Source: Hyaloperonospora brassicae (taxonomy: Eukaryota; Oomycota; Peronosporomycetes; Peronosporales; Peronosporaceae). Taken from it: a stretch of 64,000 nucleotides of DNA. Position numbers and translations under genes: made by a program. Below are positions 51,847 through 63,169 of the stretch, one piece after another (position 1 is the first letter of the stretch; each line of letters starts with the position of its first letter). The notes under the pieces are model-generated. The model saw only the letters and a program-made list of their open reading frames with translations. It did not search any database and was not told the origin of the DNA. The DNA lies in contig CANTFL010000228.1 of NCBI GenBank assembly GCA_947650285.1, positions 1-64,000 on the forward strand, in the 5' to 3' direction.

Positions 51847-52786
51847 CCCACATAAGTCATGGCTACCAATTATGTTATGGACGTATAGATGGTAAGCATT
51901 GGACTGATCGGAAAGCAAGTACGGCCCCGTTGTTACATCATTCGTGAAGATTAGCACAAGTGTGGTGTTTCATTCATTAACAGAGTGCGGTCAGACTGGA
52001 TACTCACATCTCTATGCAGAGCTACCGCAACATCATTCAAGTTGAAATACCGAATTTGGAAGAAGAGACTATGGGAGTTCTGCACAGAGAGCAGGCACGA
52101 CTAAGGGGGAAAGAAAGAATACGTACGCAATACCTGAGGGTTATAAGCAACAATCACCCACGACAAACTGGGTATTGCCCTCACTATAGACGCTGCCGAC
52201 AAATGTCGAGGGGGAAGAAAATGACATTGCGCTAATTATGACAGGTCGACGCGACCTTCGACAAGAAGACACTGAGGTAAACTTATTGACTATGATGATG
52301 CAAGCTAGGTAGCATATCATTCCAATGACTTCTGTAATACATCGACCGCGATCAGTGTATCTCAATGACAGAAACACGGATACCGCAATTTGACATGTTT
52401 GAGCCGTTGGTTTGCGACTGCACTGGAATCGATGGGGCTTGCGTCAGATTCTTGCCGACCGTTCCCGCGAAACGTCTCACTCTGGTGGGATGGCGCATAT
52501 CATCTATGAGACTGGTATCGTAATTTCAATTTCGACTCGTTACCGCATTGACGAGACCGTTGGAGGTGACCGCAACGTCAGTATTTTCACTCAGATCGTT
52601 TGTACTACCGTCAGTCTTGGCATCAGGCTCGTTATGCACATTACAACGGCATCATCGAGTTTCTCTGCAATAGCTTTGTCTACCGCTTTTTATACGAAAA
52701 GATCTTGAATAGCTCCTGGCGAGTGATCACTAAATCAAAACGCATTTTACTCCCTCAACCTCGCACGCTGCTACCACATCTCTACC
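51847..52786. other. Upstream region of the beta-trefoil gene
   Basis: No supported gene. The last 60 bp (about 52727-52786) match the region before the pseudogene at 42170 (shared CTCCCTCAACCTC block) and are the likely core promoter or leader. Confidence 0.45.
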
Positions 52787-53401
52787 ATGGACCTGTCCGA
52801 TATTCCGTTCAACACGCCGATCATCATGCAATCCCTTCACACGCAGAAGAATTTGCAGAACCCTCCCGGATCCAAGATAGCCCGTTGCGTGACCGACAAT
52901 CGGGACATGTACGAGCACGTCATCTTGCACCGCGTGCGCGACGATAAGGTCGCTATCCAGTCCCGACGCAACGTTCACTTCCTGCGAGTTCGCCCGTCTG
53001 GAATATGTATGTTTGTCCTTACGGAAATTGCTTACTGGGATCTCTTTACCATGGAGACTAACGCAGAGTGCTCTCTTCACATTGTGTCGCACTACACGGG
53101 AAAGGTCCTCCAGTGCGCCGACAATGGCGTCGTCGAGTGTGCCAAGCACAATGGTGGGGATAGGGTAGCGTGGAGGATTGTCGAGCCCCGCACCAGTGCT
53201 ACCATCACTCCTATTCAGGAGCATGCATTGAACTCGCGCTACGCCTTAGTCGATAAGGATCGCCAAAACTTTGTCATGGAGCTGACGAAGAATGGTAAAA
53301 CACCGGACGAGATCGAGCAGATCGTGACGAGACTGTTTGACGGCCCAGCTGATGTTTCTGCTTCCAGCTCGACAGCAGCCGTGCCGGCTGCAAAGAAGTA
53401 G
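52787..53401 (+). CDS. Small conserved protein, probable beta-trefoil/fascin-like fold
   Basis: Intronless frame of 204 residues from ATG 52787, in a clear context (CTACCATGG). Residues about 1-145 contain repeated beta-type segments (VILHRVRDDKVAIQSRRNVH, FLRVRPSGICMF, LFTMETNAECSLHIVSHYTG, VAWRIVEP). These resemble fascin- or ricin-type beta-trefoil repeats, where 'VAIQS..N..FLRV' and 'W.I.EP' are common. The C-terminal 45 residues form a helix (GKTPDEIEQIVTRLFDG) and a Ser/Ala tail ending KK. There is no signal peptide. Function unknown; actin or carbohydrate binding would be guesses. A pseudogene copy is at 42170, and the pair is now split by the gypsy insertion. Confidence 0.8.
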   Translation: MDLSDIPFNTPIIMQSLHTQKNLQNPPGSKIARCVTDNRDMYEHVILHRVRDDKVAIQSRRNVHFLRVRPSGICMFVLTEIAYWDLFTMETNAECSLHIVSHYTGKVLQCADNGVVECAKHNGGDRVAWRIVEPRTSATITPIQEHALNSRYALVDKDRQNFVMELTKNGKTPDEIEQIVTRLFDGPADVSASSSTAAVPAAKK

Positions 53402-54500
53402 GCTTGGTATGACGCACTCGCTTCAGAACATGTGGCCGTAATGTCGTAAGTCCAGTCACGCTGCGCATGTAATAGGTCATGCGAAACGCGAGCACGATGA
53501 TGCAGTAAACAGATTGTATGTAGCCAGATCAATGCTTGCCATCCATACAACATACTTGACGCTATGTCTTATTCAGCATGTGAATGTTGACATTAACATA
53601 AGAATAGGCCCCACCGGTTTCAGGTCCATTGATGCGCAACTTCAATCTGCACATTGTAATCGTTGAACTTCCAAGACGTTGCTCAAAGTCATGTTCAGGG
53701 AGGATTCTGTGCTGACCATTAAGATATACAGGAAGTAAATATGCCTGGCCTCCTGCAAAAGGATTGGGAGTATCAGAAGTGGGTTGACCTTGTTGCGTGA
53801 CGTTACTGAGAAATTGAATGCCAATGTGGAGATTGTTTTAGCGGATACGGCTTACTACTTTCACCTTAAAGCGTCATATCGCGAGATCATCACTCACATC
53901 GTCTGATGCGGGCGTAATTGGCAAAACGTTGGACATTTAATGATATTGGACATTGTGTCAGCCATCGACATCACTAATCCCGATGGCAACTGCGCGCAGT
54001 GAATGGTGAGTAGGTAGCCAGCATATATAAATATATATACATATATGTGTTTGTTGTTAGAAACGATCGAGCTAAATCTACAAGATACCGCATCATAGAC
54101 ATTACGTTCACCAAAAAACAGGAGGTGTCTCCCTTTTTTTCTGTACAGCTAAGCGTCACCTTCAATTTACTGCGCCTTCTTACGTATGTCTACGACGACG
54201 CGTCTACGTTGGAATCAGCGTGTCAAAGTATACTGGGTCTGCAGAAACGAAACGCCTCATCATAGTGGCTCTGTTAGGTAATCGATGGCGGTGAATTATG
54301 TGACTGGACCACTTATGAGAGAGATTTGGATGTCACCCTTAAGGTTAGATCATAAATCAGTGACTGAGCAAGTCAATCTGGTGGTCTACGCCTTCATTTC
54401 GATATAAAAGAAATTGACTGTTGCTGAAACCAGCACTTCCATCTCTGGATGATGATTAAAACATCAAATTTCGCGCGTACGGGTCCTTCCAGCAGCGATA
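53402..54500. other. Downstream region, possible gene debris
   Basis: A short coding-like stretch ends with a stop at about 53905 (LRDVTEKLNANVEIVLADTA... in the plus strand from about 53793). It has stops upstream and no known domain, so it may be a pseudogene remnant. Short TATATA runs lie near 54021-54045. Confidence 0.35.
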
Positions 54501-57500
54501 ATTGCGAGTCGACTGGTGATCTCACCGTTTGCCTGTCAGGAAAACATCATCAATGTAATTAGATTGAACACAGCAGCGTCGTGATAAAATATACTTTCGA
54601 TGTACACGTGGTGCGAAGACAGTGTTTTGTTGACAGACTGTTCACCAATTTTACAGCAAGACTCAGAAGCAACATGATTCGTGCCCACACAATGCCCTTA
54701 TGTAAGATAGCACCCACCTTCATTAATGCGTGACCTTTATCTGCTGGAACTTCCTGAACTAGATTCAAAGTCAAGAAAAAGAGATGTCGAGGCGACCAGA
54801 TATCTAGCGATAAATAATCTCTCCAGACACCTTTTCCGATCACATATCGTAAGGGTCTTCTTTTTTCTCTTGCGATGCTACATCTATACGAGAAAAGTGA
54901 AGGTGCCAATTTGCTTATGTGATGACAGTCATAAGTATACTATCATCGAGACAGACCAAAACATCATACGTTACAACATAAATTGTATCTGGGCACAATT
55001 CACCTGTACATATACATTGGAAGGAATTGCACAGCTAGCGGTGTAAGCAAGTGCACCCGATATTTTACGTACAATAAGTACCAGAACCGTGTAATCTATG
55101 TTTATTATGAAATCGATAGAATGTACGACCTCCATTTTATCTTGCCATTAATATATTTCATCGTTAGGCTCTACCAGCCAAATCAATATTTAGACGTATC
55201 TCATAGCTTCCTTATACCCCTTTTCGTATGTGTGTATTTGCTAATGTAGATATTTAGAATCACAATCATGTAAAATGTCATTCGACTCGCATGTGCCATT
55301 ATTCGTTATCCGTCTTTTACATCTAAAGGAAAAGTTTACATTGACAATATATTATAGCAAATGTCATGCAACGGCTACCCCTTTACAATTCTCGCCTTTA
55401 TTTGAAAAGTGTTAACATAACTTCAGTCTTTTTTCACACTTGATATTCACCATAAATGTGCCTCTATTTTGTCAATAAAACTCATTTTACCCTTACCTCG
55501 CAAGCATGGGGACGTGAGTAGAACGGTAACACCAAGACTTTTATGTCTTGATGTGTAGTGTTCTGTTGCAAAGCCACATAGCTGACGTTGTTCGTATCGG
55601 CCAAGTGACGAGACGGTAAGAATATGACATGGTGTAGACGGTATTATACACGCAAGCCCGAATGTATTTGGAACGAAAAGTGCAGGTTGTAAATTTTCGT
55701 CTTACCCTAAACGAAATGGGTGATGTGGCATAATTAAATGGCTATTTTGCTAATTAAAAGAGAAGGCATCGATTTATTTCTTTTCATACTCCCGTTAAAT
55801 CAAGTCACTGCCGTTAGATGCAAATTGTAAACAGACCTTTCGGTAAACGTTGATGGGTAATAAAATCTGCTGGAATGGAAACATAAATACGGATTTGTTT
55901 TTAACTTCTCCGTAGACGTTGTATCACAATCAATAATCCAATATTGATACCTAGTATTTCTTACATACTTCTTGAGTTAAAACGCATGGCTACCAAATAT
56001 TTTACTGCACACATATTGGCAAGGTCAAAATGAGTACATCTTCAGACAGTAGTAGCAAATAATATGTATTACAATATGATATCGTCTTACAAAAAGAATA
56101 CAATGCCAGCAGATGCCCTCCAATATTTTCGATATTGTAATTTCATATATACATATCTATATAATTATATAATTGATACTGGCGTAAAAGTTGTTGTATA
56201 GGAAACGCCTCGACGTGGAAGCGGCTTTCGAAAATGTACACTTAAACGAAGAGCTATATGCGACATGGATACAATTATGCTCAGCGTGGTGGATAGTTAT
56301 GCGCGATACAGCGATTACTATGGTGTAGTCGAAGAATCCAGTACGCATACGGTAGCAAAAGAGATTGCAAACTAAGGACCTATACACATGCACTTTGCAT
56401 CTTGCCATCCAGCGCTCGCACGACCTAAAACAACAAACGTGGCACCTAGTTTGCAATCTTTTTGACTAGTGTTTAAAACTAGCTAAACGATTGTGATAAA
56501 TTGATGTGGTATGAGTACAAACTACACATCATGATTGCTTCGAGCACTTATATATTCTCATATTGTGGTTTTGTCATCTACAATACACGTTTCGATAGCA
56601 AAGAGATTTAACGCGACATATAATACATTACACCTTGCAACTTTTGGTAGCGCTATAAGTGAATGTCGTTTACGATTTTTATCGGTGTGTGCGACGGAAC
56701 AAACCAGCCAATAAATGCATTGTACACGATTTCGTACTGCAAAAGCGTTCCTGCTACTGAATACGATCAGTCGGCGCTCATGACAATGCTTAAGTTATCA
56801 AGAAGTATCGAAAGAGGATTTGCGTGGACAATTTAAACACAAGTTAATGACGTTCCAGAAGAATTTGGCTTCTGAAAAGTTTGTCTAGCTATTTAAAGAG
56901 GATTTAAAAGTTAAGGATATAAAAATGGAGAAATAATTGGTCCTATTAATAAGAGATGCACAAATATACTCTGTCCATGTATTCAAGTATGCTGAGTTGA
57001 ATCTAGTATAAGTATATGATTTCATGTATATAATTTAAGTTAATTCACACTTATACACTATATATGCAAGTGTTCTGGCGGGTACTATTTATGAGTTGGG
57101 TAAACATCTAAAATGTTACATAAGAAAAGATGGTTGCTACCAATTTTGTTAAGTGCGATAGCGAATGCTTCTAAGGCACGAAATTCTGCACGATAGGAAG
57201 AAAACTTTATTCGACCAAGAACATGTTAATTGAATTGATGGATGACAACTATCTGCAAGTTATGCCCGCGACGCAACATTTATCCTACTTATAGTCAAAG
57301 ACATATTGGCCATTTAAAGTATTGAGCTAGTCAATTGAAACTTCGAGTTGTGAATCGAAGCGAGTTTGAAATAGTGATGCGTAATGTCTTTACGATATTA
57401 AACCATGTGATCTAGCGTGACTACAACTCAGTTGCAATCCATTAGTAAGAATCAGGAGGAACGATACAGATAAAAAAGGATGAGGTTTGTCGTATTCATT

Positions 57501-60500
57501 TTTGTGGCAAGCGATATTTTCTTTGCCCAAAACATAAGAAATGTATCTTGCATATTCATAATAGACGATTAAGAATTCATGTTTTGGTAGACTAATGGCG
57601 CGACATATTTTCTTGTTAAATTTGGTATGCTTTCGGTCATTATTAGCATAGAGGAATCGCTATAAGATTTGTTATATGTAGATAGAAAGACGTTGAGGTC
57701 TTTTGTAAGAATAATGTTTACTTTACATGAATAAGCGAGCAGACAATGAGACTTTGAATCCGCTCCTCCTTAGTAAAGTATCATAGAAAAGCTTATTAGA
57801 CGTCGAAGCACGTTTCGGATGTACAATGTATTTTGCGGTAAAAAATAAGGTCGTGACACTCATCGTTTTTTCCTTGATAAATACAACGGCTATACCATCC
57901 AACTTGCAATTTATGTCATAGAAAAAGCAGTATTCGAAAGTAAAAACAGGTAATTAGTTCTTACTCAATCATGCTGGTAATTAATATATCATACCACAGT
58001 GAAAAAAGGTCAAAACCAGCATCACAAGTCCAAAAAAGATACATAAATTTAGCTTATAATCGATCGTGCTGGTATTCAATGTATTGAACAACAATGAATG
58101 GTACCGAAGGGTAGTGGGTAATGGTATACACTTTACACTACTGTCACGTTGTCAGTAGTAGACGTAGTAGTGCAGAAGCAGATGAGAGTAAAAAGCATCG
58201 CTGCTACATAACGGAACGCGTAATCACGCATGAAGCAACAACGAATGAAAATATGTCAGACTGCTGAAGACATGGATCGCTTCGAGATAAATTTATCATG
58301 CGGAAAACCACTAAAATGTGTTACGAATCTATCAAATTTGCCCCGTAAATTCTACCCGAGCCTTATTAAGTGCAACAATTTAATTGGCAGATTCCATCGA
58401 CGATATAGTGACAAATAAAATATTTAAGTTGAAGTGGTATATCAAGATGAAATTCAACAACTTTTAACATATATTTTCGCAACAAAATATAATACGAAAT
58501 TGGTAATGAAATTCGCACTTAAATATATGTCCTGCAGCAGTTCCCGGGTGTAAAGTGCTATAGCTGCTGAAATGTTCTCAGTATTGTGACTATAGGGTCA
58601 AATAATCATCAAATTTACATAAATTTTATCTTAAGCAGACCAACAACGGGGAGTGAGATGTGCTCATACAACCTAAATAAGATATCAAGGCAATTAGCTC
58701 GTATTATTATCGGATCGAGCAACCAGTGTTACTGATGTTGAGTAAAGACAAGTGCACTTGCAGTACATTCACTCCTATTGTAAACAAAATGAAAAGGTAT
58801 TGATCGCACAAATATGGTACAAACTGGGATGTCGCAGAAAAAACATACCAGTGGTGACTTTATCTTGATCAGGAGACTACATATATATAAATAAGATACA
58901 TAAATTATATCGTGAGCTACATTCATTCCATGTAAGTGCTTAGCCAAGGCATAATATTTCTTCAAGGATAATGTAATTTTGTGCAAACATCGCATACAAG
59001 GGATCTGTGGCGTCGCCGCTAAAACGGCTACGCGCACATGCCACTATATACTCTAGGTGATTTGGAAAAGCGAGTTTGAGGGAGGTCTGCGTCAAGAGCT
59101 AGTCATTTCATTTAAGAAAAAGGCGCTAATCATGAAAGGAGACGAAGTTTGATCGATAGATATCCCCACTTCGGCCCAAAATTATTCTGAATTTCTAGCT
59201 AGATGAGTTGGCCGACAGATTGTACGAATGCCCCGATTAAATACGAGATACCGATATAAATATAGCACTCATAATGAAGGTAGGCGACCTATCGAACTCT
59301 TTAAAACAAATTTACGGATGTTATACACGAATTTAGAGACGCATAATTATTACAGAAGGCGATAATCAACGCGATGAAACGACATAATATTGTGGCGACA
59401 GGGATCGAATTACATCATTAGACTGTAGAGCAGACACAACTATAGGTTAAACACTACGTAGAGAACGAAGCTGTGTGAGAAATATTTAAGCAGGTTGAGC
59501 ACCACTTCTGGGCAATTTGGAGCTCTAGAGACAGCTGCGCGGAGTATTCCAATTATAGGCAAGCTGGCTGGACTCCCTCCGACCCAGGCTAATAGAAGTG
59601 AAACTTCAATTGCATTATAACGTGGAGCAAATGTTGCGTCCAGTTAAAATTGTATTTTCATTACACAAAAAACATCTGTGAGATCTATGGTCAATTATTT
59701 GTAAAAATCTAAAATTACCGCGAATCTGCATTGGTCGACAAGATTTTTGTAGGAGGAAAATGTATTACGCAGTTTAAAAGCTCAATTGATTATCAAGTTC
59801 AGATCAGGTCTGTCAAGCGAAGCTTAATTGGCGCGTAAGTTGCATCGAATGGAGCGAAAAACCTCCAAATGTTTTTGAAGCAAGCTAATTAAACGCAAGA
59901 GCTGCGCTTAAAAGAGATGTACCTGCAATCAAAGACATCGAACTAAACAAGATATTGTATTGGTCTCGTCTCTTAGTCTTGCGTGTCCTAGTGAGCTCAA
60001 TGCGTGTGGACGTATCGTGCCACAAAACCTCCGGTCACCTTGATTAGAGCCTCCTTTCTTTATTTTTCCCCTAACAAAGTCATCCGTCACCAACTACTTC
60101 AATTCTTGTGTAGCACTTCCACAGTCAATCCATCTTCGCGTCTTTTAATCTTGCGCTTCACTCTTGTCTTCAGCACATGCGCCGTCTCCATCATTGTTCC
60201 TGCAGGACCTTCGGCGCCTACGTATGCCTGACAAGCCTTCACTGGCGGAGTACCCGTTGCACAAGTCGATCCTTGACGTGATGTCTTAGGGAGAGGCTTG
60301 GCGAGTTCTGATCTGACATCATTTGTATTCTTCTACATATCTCTTAATATCGGCAGGTCCAGGGGAGCACAGGAGTCCCCTGGGCCTTCCGATCTTAAAA
60401 GCTAGCTATCATATTCGATTTGCCTCACATTTTGCATGATTGCAAAAATCTCGGTGTGGTCACAAGGCACTTAGAAGGGGCCTTCATGTGCAACATCGTT

Positions 60501-61158
60501 TCGTACTAATTCAATTTTATGCTTGCAAAATCATTCAAATATGTGTCTTCCCTCATAACTAACCATAATTTGTTTTGAAAGACATATAATAGATATCGCG
60601 TCCACAAGGTGCCGACAAATTGGTCATGGATTTGATGACGACGAGAGGGCTCCAGCAGTGGGTATTTCAATGGAAAAGTGCATTTTACTTCATCTAGCGC
60701 GTGCACGGACTTACCAATCTTTTAGAACTCACTACAACTACACATCTAAGACGCCACTGTGAAAAAACCTGGCAGAAAGATCATCGGCCAGTAAAATGGC
60801 GTTGGCGATGACAGCTCCATTTAAAATATTTACTAGTTCAGTTTTCTAGATTTGAGCGCAATGAGAGATAGACGATGACATGAGCTTACAAAACGGATGT
60901 TCATACTTGTTCCGATCTATGTAGTACAAACATTAGAAACCCTAGCTTGAGCCAGCAATTAGCCTTGACGCTACATGGAGTAAGTGGCCAAAAATTTGAG
61001 CATATCACAATAACTCAAATGTGAATCGGGAATCTGGGAATTTTGACTCTCAAGAAATATGACCACGGCAAAATTGTCGCACAAAGATGTTGTAATTTGG
61101 AGCAGGGTCTGAGTAGAACATATAAATAAAGCGATAGAAAAAGCTGGATAAACTAGGA
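54501..61158. other. AT-rich gene-poor region
   Basis: About 6.6 kb clearly richer in A+T than the rest of the window (roughly two thirds by eye), with no open frame above about 115 codons and no domain except the remnant at 60099-60340. No tandem repeat array and no clear LTR ends were found. It may be heavily mutated transposon sequence. The transition from normal composition is at about 54.5-55 kb. Confidence 0.55.
60099..60335 (-). pseudogene. Isolated coding remnant, unknown
   Basis: On the minus strand about 78 codons are open with coding-like composition and normal GC inside AT-rich DNA, ending at TGA 60099-60101. Recognisable text includes VKACQAYVGAEGPAGTMMET and KTRVKRKIKRREDG. Upstream codons contain stops. 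It might be the end of a transposon protein or of a host exon; I do not recognise it. Confidence 0.35.
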
Positions 61159-61761
61159 TGTAATGATTATTGAGTCAAGCACTCATAAGGAATATAAACG
61201 TGAAATGAAACAAACGGAGAACAGCTATACCTGTAGCGGTGCTACACAGCTCTTTAAGACAGAGGAAGACTTAATGCTAAATGAGAAACTTTGGTTTTAC
61301 GTACCCGATCAAAAATTCAACAGCTCCGAGAGCCAAGGTTTGGTTCAAAGAATCCGACTCAGAGAGTCAACAAGCTCAGAGAGCTTACGGTACCTATTCC
61401 GGGGGGGGCCAAACGATTCAAAGAATCAAACGCACAGAGTGCACAAGGAGTAGCTGCCTAAATAAGGCGTTGCTACCTCCTTAACGATCACAAGACGCCT
61501 CAAGAGGCACGTGTCTATTGGATCAAAATGGGAACTGAACTTTATTTCTTCTTTTAACCTAAAAGAACACCTTAGAACAACGGAATTCACCTACTCGCTA
61601 ATGTCCTATATAAACGTTTCAAAAGATCTCGTAATCAATGGCTAACAGACATCAGTCTTCAACAATTGAAACTGTGTTAGAATATTACTTAAAAGGGGAT
61701 CTCATCCCTTGTGTGTACCACACCTATTGTCGACTACCAGTCGACGTGTAACCCCGTTACA
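61159..61761 (-). repeat. Probable 3' LTR of a second gypsy family
   Basis: On the minus strand the LTR starts TGTAACGGGGTTACACG at 61761, directly after a polypurine tract (complement of CCCTCCCCCACC, 61762-61773). The far end is placed at 61159, where the plus strand reads TGTAATGATT, giving matching TGTAA.. inverted ends and about 603 bp. The right boundary is good, the left boundary tentative. The first ten bases match the other gypsy family, but the remainder does not. Confidence 0.5.
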
Positions 61762-61773
61762 CCCTCCCCCACC
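61762..61773 (-). other. Polypurine tract of the second gypsy element
   Basis: On the minus strand GGTGGGGGAGGG abuts the LTR start TGTAACGGGG. Confidence 0.7.
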
Positions 61774-61869
61774 AGACTGACGTTTCCACAAAACGTCAAT
61801 CGAGATCTTTCCCCGAAGAGGACGGTGTGTGCGCGCTTCAACCTTACGGTTGGCAAAACACAAAACACC

Positions 61870-63169
61870 ATGGCATCGCCACCCCATGAGTCCTCGACTC
61901 TCTCGTCCTACCTCGGCATCGATGTGGAGGTGGATAATTGTAGCGATACCGATATTTATGGTGAAGAGAGGACAATGTCCGACTCACCAGTGCAAGAAGC
62001 ACCGCCTCATACTGCACCGAACCCATTTGCCGAGCGTGGCGAAGCCAACGCGCCATCGGCGCCGCCTCATACACCCATCGTGGGCGATACCATCATCATC
62101 AACCCGCTCGATGAGCAACAACAGCTGGATATCCAATGAGAGGAGAGCGCTCAGCGCCGTATGCAGCTTTCTGCAACCCTTGAGGGTCGTCGTGGCTATC
62201 TTTTCACCCACCCGGTGTAGAAGAGCGTATACGCCAAACGACAGGTCGTTATTTGACAACGTGGGCCATTGGCGCAGAGCCAAAATCTTCTGATGAGGTG
62301 GCGAGTCGACAGGTACTTCGTGAGAGATACCTGCAACCTCACTTGACGACTCAAAGTCAATGCAAGTTGCGACTCGACACGCAAACACGGGGTGCACCGG
62401 TTCCACCGATGAAGGTTATATCCACCTCTTATTCGAAGGCGAATCTCAGGAGGAAGAAGACAACGCTTTTGTTCGCTGGGTGCATCGGAAACAACACATC
62501 AGCAGCGTGTTGGCTCTCAGAGCAAGTGCCGATGTGGTAGATGTTCGTCTAGAACGAAAGTGTCGGTATGATTAAGCCAAGCTTAAAGTTAGAGGCCAGT
62601 TGCGAACTCGCACACGCTATGCTCCGGCTGTGCCGATTGATGTGGGTGTCGGTCAATCGGTACCCAACTACCCACCTGCCTCCACCATTATTGGTGAGAA
62701 GCGCTCTCGGTCGAGGGATGACCCCTGCCACGATGTTCAAGGAGATCAACGGCGTATGGGCAATCCTGTCGAAGGGGTGTCTCGAACTCCTACTAGTTCT
62801 CCGACTCCGGGTACACTCGCCACTTCACCAGATACTGGTATTGACCCTAACGACGACGTCGTTTCAGGAGTCGCTCCACATGGAACTGGCGGTTCCCTTT
62901 CTCATCGAGCAGCGTCGGAGTTGGTCGGTATAGCGAAGGAGGAGCATGAGAAGGTGCTTCTCGAGCTAAGTGGTCTCCGTGAGACATTGGGTAAGACCCA
63001 AAGTTTGTTTGACGCGATGCGGGACCTTGTCCAGGTGTTGGAGTTGGGCCAAGCCCGGATGGAGGCTCAGCTTGACCTCCTGATGCGGATTCAAAAACCG
63101 ATGGAAAGGCCAACCTATGTTGCGCAAGCGACTCCAAGTTCAATTGGGACGGATCGCGATACGGATTAA
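61870..63169 (+). pseudogene. Antisense coding region of the second gypsy element (broken)
   Basis: It runs opposite to pol, with an ATG at 61870, 109 bp inside the LTR. The frame runs to TGA 62137-62139 and is resumed beyond it (EESAQRRMQLSATLEGRRGY). It then continues through about three frameshifts (frames 62200-62370, 62360-62575) into an open stretch of about 190 codons, 62600-63169. The N-terminus is acidic and Pro/Ser-rich (SSTLSSYLGIDVEV...). The C-terminal part contains a Lys/Arg motif (GEKRSRSRDD) and a strong coiled coil (EEHEKVLLELSGLRETLGKT...). It ends opposite the integrase C-terminal region. The layout matches the antisense frame of the first gypsy family, although I see no clear residue-level similarity. 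Confidence 0.55.

Noticed and set aside
61163..61453. 96-codon plus-strand frame
   Set aside because: It lies inside the probable LTR of the second gypsy element, and no domain is recognised.
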